Positions 56,918-64,000 of a stretch of DNA of 64,000 nucleotides are shown in pieces; positions within the stretch are counted from its first letter, which is position 1, and every line of letters starts with the position of its first letter. The notes beneath the pieces were generated by a model. That model had not been told where the DNA came from, searched no databases, and was given only the letters and a program-made list of their open reading frames with translations. Location: positions 62,001-126,000 of the forward strand of contig NZ_MIEQ01000020.1 of the NCBI RefSeq assembly GCF_001968815.1. The letters are read 5' to 3'. A program made the position numbers and the translations under genes. The DNA is from Motiliproteus sp. MSK22-1. GTDB taxonomy: Bacteria; Pseudomonadota; Gammaproteobacteria; Pseudomonadales; Balneatricaceae.

Positions 56918-59308
56918 ATGTTAAAACGGATTTCAACAATAAAAAATATAGGCGCTTTTAAGGACTGTAATGCCAGCCCCGTGGCCTTTGACAAAATCAC
57001 CCTGGTCTATGGCCGCAACACCTACGGCAAGAGCACTCTGGGCGATATCTTCGCTTCACTTAAGTCTGGCAACCCACAGAACCTGGTTGCCAGAAAAAGC
57101 ATTCCTGACGATCAGTCGCCGCAAAAAATTGAAATGGGCTTCGCTACCAACGGGGAAAATGAAGGTCAGGGTAAGGCGATCTTCCGCAATGGCAACTGGA
57201 CCAACGGCCTGCGAGCCTCCCATAGCCTTGCCGTTTATGACGACGGTTTTTATCACTCTCATGTTTTTACCGCCCGTAGTCTGACACGAGGCAACAAAGA
57301 GAACTTTAGCAACTTTGTATTGGGTGAACAGGGTGTCGAGAAAGCACAGCTGATTGAAGTCAAAAGCCAGGAGAGGGGGCAAAAAAACCGTCGGAAAACC
57401 GCGATGGAGAAAGAGGTCTTTAGTGGTATTGAAGGTTTACAGGACTTCTTACAGCAAACTGTTGTTGAAGACATTAATGGGACGAAGGAAGCGCTGGAAA
57501 AAGCCAGGCAAGATTATGTTGATCTTCTAAAGCAGAAAAAACAATCCACTGAGATAAAAGCTCGGTCGAAGCTCTCGCCGATATCATTGGACAGGTCGCT
57601 GATCGATGGGGCAGAGGCCATCAATACCGTGCTGGCGACTCAGCTGGAAAACCAGCATGAAGCGGCAAAAGCGGAACTGGAAAACCATATTAAGCGACAC
57701 TTCACCAAGATCGAGGGTGCTGAACAGTGGATACAGCAGGGATTAGGCTACATTACCAGAGATAAGGGTAATGGAGACAAAGAGATCGCTGATAACTGCG
57801 CTTTTTGCGGCCAATCCCTCACCCCCGAGGTGAATGAGCTGCTGGATATCTATAAGCAGTGTTTTGATGACCAATACGCCCGCCATGAAGGATTTGTCTC
57901 CAGCAGCCTAAAGCGCATTCGGCCTCAACTGACTCTCAACCTACTGCAAACGCTGACAACTCATATTGAGCAAACCGATCTCGTCATTCAGGCCTATCCG
58001 GAACTCTCAGAGCAGCCGGAAGCAAAAACGGTGATCGATACAATCAAGGCCGTTCATCAGAAAATCCAGGGGCAGCTGGACCCGTTGCGTGCTGTAGGCG
58101 ATGGGGTTATTGAAAAGTTTAATGAGATCATACCGCTTAAGCTGGCCGGGCCAGATAAAGCAGTAGCCACCGTGGATCTTGATGACCTCAAGGCGGTATT
58201 CGACAGTATCGGACTGCTGACTACCGCCCTAAATACCGAAATAGCCACCTTCAACCAGCATATTGAAGCCTTTAAAGCGACACTGGAAAACGGACCGCTT
58301 GAGCAACAACTTGCTACCCTCAAAGAGAAAGGCATTGCGCTAGGAAAGGACGTGCAACGGTATGAAAAAAATGATGCCTGCATCGAGTATCAACAGCTCC
58401 TTACCGATATCAATTCTCTGGAGAGAGATATCCCCCGTCTAAGAGACGAGTTGGCCGAGGAGCAAAACACCTATTTAGCCCAGTATTTTGACATCATCAA
58501 TCGCTATTTCAGAGCGCTGGGCAGTCGCGATTTTACCCTGCAGCACGGAACCAACAATCAAGGCAAAAAGCCAGTCAATTACTTTAAGGTACAGTTTCGT
58601 GGCCAGCCGGTCGCCGAAGCCGATCTCGACAAAGTCTTCAGTGAATCCGATCGGCGCTCGCTTGGCCTGGCGATATTCCTATCGTCACTGGATTCGATGG
58701 AACCTGCTGATTTAGCCAGAACCGTGGTTGTATTGGATGACCCGGTCACCTCCTTTGATGACCATCGGGTCGGTCAAACCCATAGCAAGCTGGTTGAACT
58801 GGCAGACCGTTGTGAACAGATCATTCTGTTGAGTCACTTTAAAGAAGGAGTTGCCAACTTTCTTAATGTGCACGGTTTCTCGCGTACAGATGTCAGGGTG
58901 ATCGAAATCATCAGGGATGCTCAGGGCTCCAAACTGCAAGTCGCTGATGCAGATGCCTTTATAAAATCCGCTCACCAGCAAAATACCGATGAACTGATCG
59001 ATTTTGTTGAGCGGCGGACCGATAAGCTCAGTTGCAAGCCCCGGGTCTACCTGGAAGATGTGATCCAGATTCGTTTTGCCAAACAGATACGAGCACATGC
59101 AATCACCAACAATACCCTTAGTGAACGCATTGATGCACTGAAAACTCATGGCATTCTATCTGCGGACATCGGACAACAACTTCACCGGTGGCGCAACGAG
59201 CTAAACCCGGAGCATCATGTGTGGCTGGGCGATGATATCGAGAACCAACGCAACACAGTTGCAGAATTCTTAGAATTCGTTTTTCACCAGTTAATACCGG
59301 CAGCCTAA
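56918..59308 (+). CDS. PrrC/RloC-like ATPase with Zn-hook and HEPN motif, candidate tRNA nuclease
   Basis: A 796-residue ABC/SMC-type ATPase of the AAA_13 (PrrC) group. Walker A YGRNTYGKST (31-40); a CxxC (CAFC, 294-297) between predicted coiled coils, like the RloC zinc hook; signature-like DRRSLGLAIFLSSL; Walker B VVVLDDPVTSFDDH. The C-terminus has RNELNPEH (R759-H766), an Rx6H of the HEPN type used by PrrC and RloC anticodon nucleases. It lies between hsdS and hsdR, as prrC does, so it may act as a guard that cuts tRNA when restriction is inhibited. The target is not shown. Confidence 0.72.
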   Translation: MLKRISTIKNIGAFKDCNASPVAFDKITLVYGRNTYGKSTLGDIFASLKSGNPQNLVARKSIPDDQSPQKIEMGFATNGENEGQGKAIFRNGNWTNGLRASHSLAVYDDGFYHSHVFTARSLTRGNKENFSNFVLGEQGVEKAQLIEVKSQERGQKNRRKTAMEKEVFSGIEGLQDFLQQTVVEDINGTKEALEKARQDYVDLLKQKKQSTEIKARSKLSPISLDRSLIDGAEAINTVLATQLENQHEAAKAELENHIKRHFTKIEGAEQWIQQGLGYITRDKGNGDKEIADNCAFCGQSLTPEVNELLDIYKQCFDDQYARHEGFVSSSLKRIRPQLTLNLLQTLTTHIEQTDLVIQAYPELSEQPEAKTVIDTIKAVHQKIQGQLDPLRAVGDGVIEKFNEIIPLKLAGPDKAVATVDLDDLKAVFDSIGLLTTALNTEIATFNQHIEAFKATLENGPLEQQLATLKEKGIALGKDVQRYEKNDACIEYQQLLTDINSLERDIPRLRDELAEEQNTYLAQYFDIINRYFRALGSRDFTLQHGTNNQGKKPVNYFKVQFRGQPVAEADLDKVFSESDRRSLGLAIFLSSLDSMEPADLARTVVVLDDPVTSFDDHRVGQTHSKLVELADRCEQIILLSHFKEGVANFLNVHGFSRTDVRVIEIIRDAQGSKLQVADADAFIKSAHQQNTDELIDFVERRTDKLSCKPRVYLEDVIQIRFAKQIRAHAITNNTLSERIDALKTHGILSADIGQQLHRWRNELNPEHHVWLGDDIENQRNTVAEFLEFVFHQLIPAA

Positions 59309-59320
59309 AGGGAAGTATCA

Positions 59321-62300
59321 ATGTCCGAGTATCAGTTTGTAGAGAAGCCTTTGCTCAACCAGCTGGAAAGTATGGACTGGCAGGTGATCGAGCAAGGCTC
59401 AGGGGTTCCCCAAAACCCCACCCTAAGCCTGCGCAGTAGCTTTCGAGAGGTAATGCTGAAAAACGAGTTCATCCAGGCAGTTAAAGCAATCAACCTGTTG
59501 GATAGCGGCCAGCCCTGGCTCACAGATAGCCAGCTAGAGACCCTGTTTGAAGATTTTTCCTACTTTGATACCACCGATCTGTTAAAAGCCAACGAAACCT
59601 TCTTAACGCGGCTATATAAATGGCAAGTGGATGCCAACGAGGTGACGGGCGAGCAAGATCCGGTGGTGAAAATTATCGATTTTGATGACTGGCAAGCGAA
59701 CCGTTTTATAGCGATAAACCAGTTTCGTATCGACACTCCGGGAGGCGTTAAAGACTCTATCATCCCGGACATCGTGTTATTCGTGAACGGGATACCGCTG
59801 GTAGTAATCGAGTGCAAAGATGTAAACAGCTTTACCTCCGATGCCATGAGCGAAGGCATCAAGCAGTTGCGGCGTTACGCAGATTTGCGCGAAGACACTA
59901 TAGAAGCGGGACTGAAAGAAGGCGAACAGCAGCTTTTCTGGACCAATCAGTTAATGATCTCCACCTATGGTGATGACAGTAAGTTTGGCAGCATTACCTC
60001 CACGGAAGACTACTTCTTCCACTGGAAGACGATCCATCCCGCCACCACCCCCTATATGGATCTAGAGATCAAGGTGCACCGTAAGCAGGAACAGTTGGTA
60101 CAGGGTATGTTGTCCCCTGAACGCCTTCTGGATATTACTCGCAGCTACACCCTGTTTATGGATGCCGGTAAGCAGCGCATTAAAGTGATCTGTCGCTATC
60201 AACAATACCGTGCAGTACAAAAAATACTGGCCCGTATGCGAAGCGGCAAAAGTGGGGCTGATCGTTCCGGTGTGGTATGGCATACCCAGGGCAGCGGAAA
60301 ATCCCTAACCATGGTGTTTTTAGTACGCCGATTACGACGGGATCCCTTGCTGAAGGACTACAAAGTTCTGATGGTCAACGACCGTAAGGATCTGGATAAA
60401 CAGTTGGGTGAAACTGCCGCCCTAACCGGTGAAAAAGTATATAGCATCAGTAGCGCTACTGCCGTTTGGGAAAAATTAACCGACAATTCTTCAACACTGA
60501 ATATGGTGATGGTTCACAAATTTCGCGAGGAAGATGACAGTAACACACCAGCTTATTTTGCCAAGGCCATCGATGCGGCCAATGAGCCCGCAAACCACTA
60601 TTCCACCAAGGGGGCAGATTATTCCAGCAAGGTGGCAGAGCCTTCGACGAACTATGCCGTCTTCGATACATTCGGCGAGGTAAACACGTCTGACAAGGTA
60701 CTGATACTGATCGATGAGGCCCACCGAACCCAGCGTAGCGGTAAGGATCGCGCCAGCCTGTCGGACAACTTGTTTGATGCCTTTCCAAAAGCAACACGCC
60801 TGGCCTTTACCGGCACTCCACTGATTGCAGATCATCATACCGATCCGACCTGGAAGCGTTTCGGCAACGACCCGGACAACCCTTATATCGATACCTACAA
60901 ATTGCAGGATGCGGTTGATGACGGAGCAACCCTGCAAATTCTCTACGAGGGCAAAACAGCGGATACCGCCATCTATGACAAGCATGGTTTTGATACCAAG
61001 TTTGAAGACCTGTTTAAGGACCGCAGCGACGAAGAGCTTGCCGTGATCCGGCGTAAATATGGTGCAACAGGGGATGTGTTGGAAGCAGAAGATCGCATCC
61101 AGGAAATTGCCGATGATCTGGTTAAGCACTATATCCGCAACATACTACCCAGCGGCTTTAAGGCCCAAGTCGTTTGCGCGTCCAAGCAGGCGGCGATTCA
61201 TTATCAGACTTATATTCGCAAAGCACTGGGTACATGGAGAACAGAAGAGGAAAGCAAGCCGAAAGATGAGCAGGATAAGGCTTTACTTGAGCAAGTACGC
61301 CAACTGAAGGCCGCCGTGATTATCTCCTCCGACGGCACCAACGAAAAAGCTGTCTTTGTCGCTGCACGCAAAGAGGCCCGGGAGCTGAACGCTGTTGAAA
61401 ACTTCAAGAAGAAGTTTGATGCAGAGAAGCCCGAGACCGGCGTAGCCTTCCTGATTGTCTGCGATATGCTATTGACCGGCTTCGATGCCCCCATCGAGCA
61501 GGTGATGTATATCGATAAGAAGTTAAAAGAACATAACTTGCTACAAACCATCGCCCGGGTGAACCGTACTTATCCCGATAAGACCGTGGGTTACGTGGTG
61601 GACTATATCGGTCTGACGGAAAACCTGAAGACAGCATTGTCACTCTATTCCGGCAAGGACCAGACCGATATTCTCGAAAGCTTCAAGAGTATCGAATCAG
61701 AAATCCCGGTACTGGAAAGCCGGTATCGACGGCTGATTCAGCTGTTTGAAGACAATGACATCTCGCTTATTGAAGCTCTGGTTAAACAGAAGCTCGATAA
61801 CAATGCTCAGCGTTATGAAGTGACGGAAGCAGCGGTGCGTGCTCTGGAAGACATTAAGACCCGCGATAGTTTTAACGTGTATCTGAAGAAGTTTATGCAG
61901 AGCATGGATATCATCCTGCCAAACCGTTTGGCCGACCCGTTTAAGATCCCCATGTATCAGTTCTCTCACCTTCAGGCCAAAGCCCGAGAACGATACAAGG
62001 ACGACTCGATCAACATTGGTGGTGCTGGTGAGAAAGTCCGCAAGCTGGTCAACGAACACCTGGTGAGCCTGGGAATCAATCCAAAGGTCGCGCCGGTTGA
62101 GCTCTTTTCGCCTAGCTTTGTGCAAAACGTTCGCAAGAATCAGGATGCTAGGGCTGCCGCCAGCGAGATGGAACACGCTATTCGTAAGCACTGCAAGATA
62201 AACGAGGGCGAAGACCCCGTTATGTATAAACGCTTCAGTGAGAAGCTCGAAGAGGTGCTGAAGAAATACAATGAGAGCTGGGATCAAGTGGTAATGGCCC

Positions 62301-62662
62301 TTGAAGAACTACGAGAGGAAATAGATAGGGGACGAGGGGATCAGAGCGATAGCAACGGTCCCTTCTATGATCTCATTGTCGATATTGCCTTTGACGGCGA
62401 TGCCTCACCGGGCAAACAACAACCCATTAAGAATTTGGTCGATGCCATTATTGGCGTGTTAGGCGATGAAATTCGCACCCTGAACTTCTGGCAACGCCCC
62501 GCTGAAGTGGCGGCGCTTGAGGGTAAACTGGAAGAGGCATTTATCCTCAGTGACATCACTGAGTTGATGGACTGCCAGGAACAATTGGTTACAGAAGTGG
62601 TAGCCCTCGCCAAGCGTCGAGAACAATCGCTATTGGAAGATACCGCTGAGGTGGAAGCGTAG
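59321..62662 (+). CDS. hsdR: Type I restriction endonuclease subunit
   Basis: Translocase and nuclease of the type I complex. The 1113-residue protein has an N-terminal nuclease domain with the PD-(D/E)XK residues in IIPDIVLFVNGIPLVVIECKD (near 148-168), helicase motif I WHTQGSGKSLTMVF (near 322), DEAHRTQ (near 465), TGTPL and the later motif QTIARVNRTYPDK. The C-terminal 300 residues are the usual helical domain. It follows the PrrC/RloC-like gene by 12 bases and is followed by a metallopeptidase gene after one base. Confidence 0.96.
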   Translation: MSEYQFVEKPLLNQLESMDWQVIEQGSGVPQNPTLSLRSSFREVMLKNEFIQAVKAINLLDSGQPWLTDSQLETLFEDFSYFDTTDLLKANETFLTRLYKWQVDANEVTGEQDPVVKIIDFDDWQANRFIAINQFRIDTPGGVKDSIIPDIVLFVNGIPLVVIECKDVNSFTSDAMSEGIKQLRRYADLREDTIEAGLKEGEQQLFWTNQLMISTYGDDSKFGSITSTEDYFFHWKTIHPATTPYMDLEIKVHRKQEQLVQGMLSPERLLDITRSYTLFMDAGKQRIKVICRYQQYRAVQKILARMRSGKSGADRSGVVWHTQGSGKSLTMVFLVRRLRRDPLLKDYKVLMVNDRKDLDKQLGETAALTGEKVYSISSATAVWEKLTDNSSTLNMVMVHKFREEDDSNTPAYFAKAIDAANEPANHYSTKGADYSSKVAEPSTNYAVFDTFGEVNTSDKVLILIDEAHRTQRSGKDRASLSDNLFDAFPKATRLAFTGTPLIADHHTDPTWKRFGNDPDNPYIDTYKLQDAVDDGATLQILYEGKTADTAIYDKHGFDTKFEDLFKDRSDEELAVIRRKYGATGDVLEAEDRIQEIADDLVKHYIRNILPSGFKAQVVCASKQAAIHYQTYIRKALGTWRTEEESKPKDEQDKALLEQVRQLKAAVIISSDGTNEKAVFVAARKEARELNAVENFKKKFDAEKPETGVAFLIVCDMLLTGFDAPIEQVMYIDKKLKEHNLLQTIARVNRTYPDKTVGYVVDYIGLTENLKTALSLYSGKDQTDILESFKSIESEIPVLESRYRRLIQLFEDNDISLIEALVKQKLDNNAQRYEVTEAAVRALEDIKTRDSFNVYLKKFMQSMDIILPNRLADPFKIPMYQFSHLQAKARERYKDDSINIGGAGEKVRKLVNEHLVSLGINPKVAPVELFSPSFVQNVRKNQDARAAASEMEHAIRKHCKINEGEDPVMYKRFSEKLEEVLKKYNESWDQVVMALEELREEIDRGRGDQSDSNGPFYDLIVDIAFDGDASPGKQQPIKNLVDAIIGVLGDEIRTLNFWQRPAEVAALEGKLEEAFILSDITELMDCQEQLVTEVVALAKRREQSLLEDTAEVEA

Positions 62663-62663
62663 T

Positions 62664-63359
62664 ATGAGCGCTCAGCAATACAGTTATAAAGACATCGACT
62701 ATTCGCTCAAAAAGAGCGACAGAAAAACCACTAGCATCTATATCGAGCGGGATGGCAGTGTCTCGGTTCTAGCCCCCAAACCATTTGATATGCCTCGCAT
62801 TGAGGGTGTTATAGAGAAAAAGCGCAGCTGGATCTATCGCAGCCTGGCCGAGTGGGAAGATCTGAACCGAACGCGGGTGCATCGGGAATATGTTAATGGC
62901 GAGAGCTTTCTATATTTAGGCAGAAACTACCGGCTGCAAATCGTATCCGGTCAGTCAGCCCCCTTGTTACTCAAAAATGGTCAATTTCTTCTGGAGCAAT
63001 CCGCCGTTGAAGACGCACCCAAACATTTTAGAGCCTTCTACAAACAAAAATTGCTGAATCGAATCGTCGAAAGACTACCTGATCATGTCGCCCGAATTGG
63101 CCTTAATCCCAAGGCCTACAAGGTCCAGGAATTGAAAAACCGGTGGGGCTCTTGCACTTCCGCAGGAGTGATCAACATCCACTGGAAGTGCGCCATGCTG
63201 CCTTTACCCGTATTGGATTACGTGCTGGTGCACGAGCTGGCACATTTACAATATCCCACCCATTCAGCAGCCTTTTGGCGTTTGGTTGAACGGGTAATGC
63301 CGGGTTATGAAGAGCAGAAAGTCTGGTTGAGATTCAACGGCGCGGGTATGACGTTGTGA
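62664..63359 (+). CDS. YgjP-like metallopeptidase
   Basis: A 231-residue YgjP/SprT-like zinc protein with NRWGSCTSAGVINIHWKCAMLP, the zinc site VHELAHLQYPTHSAAFW (HELAH near 189) and an N-terminal domain (IYIERDGSVSVLAPKPF). Such genes often end type I restriction operons. Its ATG is two bases after the hsdR stop, so it is cotranscribed. Protease activity and target are unknown. Confidence 0.88.
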   Translation: MSAQQYSYKDIDYSLKKSDRKTTSIYIERDGSVSVLAPKPFDMPRIEGVIEKKRSWIYRSLAEWEDLNRTRVHREYVNGESFLYLGRNYRLQIVSGQSAPLLLKNGQFLLEQSAVEDAPKHFRAFYKQKLLNRIVERLPDHVARIGLNPKAYKVQELKNRWGSCTSAGVINIHWKCAMLPLPVLDYVLVHELAHLQYPTHSAAFWRLVERVMPGYEEQKVWLRFNGAGMTL

Positions 63360-63424
63360 ACACCAATTGTTAACCCCTAAAGCAGTGCTACCCCACTCAC
63401 CAGATGAATTGACTAAGACTTAAT

Positions 63425-63460
63425 CTGACAGTTACCAACTAACCAGGATGTGACTGTCAG
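63425..63460. repeat. Inverted repeat after the restriction operon
   Basis: CTGACAGT (63425-63432) and ACTGTCAG (63453-63460) form an 8-bp stem with a 20-base loop. No T-run; either an operon-end hairpin or part of the adjacent repeat. Confidence 0.55.
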
Positions 63461-63465
63461 ATCGG

Positions 63466-63495
63466 GGAGAAATTAGGAGAAATTAGGAGAAATTA
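63466..63495. repeat. Tandem 10-bp repeat beside a REP-like motif
   Basis: Three perfect copies of GGAGAAATTA, followed by GGGACGGAGGGATTA, a sequence type I associate with REP elements in gammaproteobacteria. Confidence 0.6.
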
Positions 63496-63562
63496 GGGAC
63501 GGAGGGATTAAAAAACGTACAGTTCAACATCCCTCCACATTATCCATTTCTCATCGAGCTTT

Positions 63563-64000
63563 TTATCGATACTCATGACAATCCAACGTTAATCGACTGG
63601 CACTATAGATCTCATAGGGGTTTCGGATCAATTCCACATGAGCTCGACGCGCTAGTTCTCCACTTTCCTCAGCTCCACTAAGCGCAGCAAAACGTAAAGC
63701 CTGCTTGATATCATAGATCACCGCTTCAAAGGCAAGAATCTTAACTACACCAGAGTTTTGAAGCACGCTCCTGGCTGCGACCCAAAACTCATAATCTTCC
63801 GTGGAGGCTACTAAATGCTTCCCTTGTGGTGAATGCCCGTATCCACTCAGCTCAATCAGCTCAATCAGCTCACTATCGAAATTAGCCACTCCCGGTATAT
63901 TCTCAGAATCAATAATGCAGAAGACCTTTAGAGGAAGCTCTTTGGTTTCACTTGCAGTCGCAAATAGAGTAACGAGCATACCCAAGAGCACCCAGTAAAT
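63563..64000 (-). CDS. Hypothetical protein, probably exported, N-terminus beyond the window
   Basis: The frame is open to the window edge; inside it a hydrophobic segment (VLLGMLVTLFATAS) looks like the end of a signal peptide, with the basic start presumably outside. A GTG at 63991 is the first visible start but would leave no charged N-region. The mature part (about 130 residues, LKVFCIIDSENIPGVANFDSE...) has no recognisable domain. Confidence 0.5.
   Translation of the reverse strand: MYWVLLGMLVTLFATASETKELPLKVFCIIDSENIPGVANFDSELIELIELSGYGHSPQGKHLVASTEDYEFWVAARSVLQNSGVVKILAFEAVIYDIKQALRFAALSGAEESGELARRAHVELIRNPYEIYSASRLTLDCHEYR

Overview
The window reads as chromosome of a motile marine-type gammaproteobacterium. 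Evidence: xseB-ispA beside a PomA/PomB sodium-type flagellar motor pair, two GGDEF enzymes, an Aer-like chemoreceptor, a PilZ-like protein and moderate GC content. The species cannot be fixed from the sequence. No tRNA, rRNA or CRISPR array was seen.

Layout. (1) 1-5110: housekeeping and motility genes (ispA, xseB, pomAB, rlmJ, a MazG-like pyrophosphohydrolase, a diguanylate cyclase). (2) 5177-14201: pyrimidine/beta-alanine catabolism: mmsA and a beta-alanine:pyruvate aminotransferase with a divergent LysR gene, then beta-ureidopropionase, an NCS1 nucleobase transporter and dihydropyrimidinase. (3) 14399-18973: a small permease, a secreted protein plus class 3 lipase pair (possible effector/immunity), a periplasmic binding protein and a PilZ-like protein. 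(4) 19329-34338: all on the minus strand: cytosine deaminase, a three-subunit proton-pumping transhydrogenase, a second (M20-type) ureidopropionase, then a cluster for coenzyme F420 (cofG, cofH, cofD, cofC, cofE, an F420:NADPH oxidoreductase, an F420-type luciferase-like oxidoreductase, ribA) and a RutR-like TetR regulator. (5) 34594-46191: chemoreceptor, phnA, a 7TM diguanylate cyclase, an orphan type VI sheath-like protein, an M4-like metallopeptidase, a eukaryotic-type HisA, SelO and a small lipoprotein with a broken copy on the other side of selO. (6) 46299-63359: a defence island: AbiE, an Ash-like structured leader, DarTG, a DarT-like gene cut by an IS3 fragment, a COG2958 protein, and a type I restriction system carrying a PrrC/RloC-like gene between hsdS and hsdR.

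The most interesting system is in regions 2 and 4. Seven near-identical dyads (TTTACC-N4-GGTAAA; one has N5), matching the known RutR operator type, lie in pairs at three promoters (beta-ureidopropionase operon, M20 ureidopropionase operon, cofG operon) and singly upstream of rutR. Thus F420 biosynthesis appears to be co-regulated with pyrimidine breakdown. Every step from cytosine to acetyl/propionyl-CoA is present except a dihydropyrimidine dehydrogenase. I infer that the F420-dependent luciferase-like enzyme may reduce uracil/thymine to the dihydropyrimidine with F420H2, fed by NADH -> PntAB -> NADPH -> NpdG -> F420H2. This is a hypothesis from gene content and operators, not a demonstrated activity.
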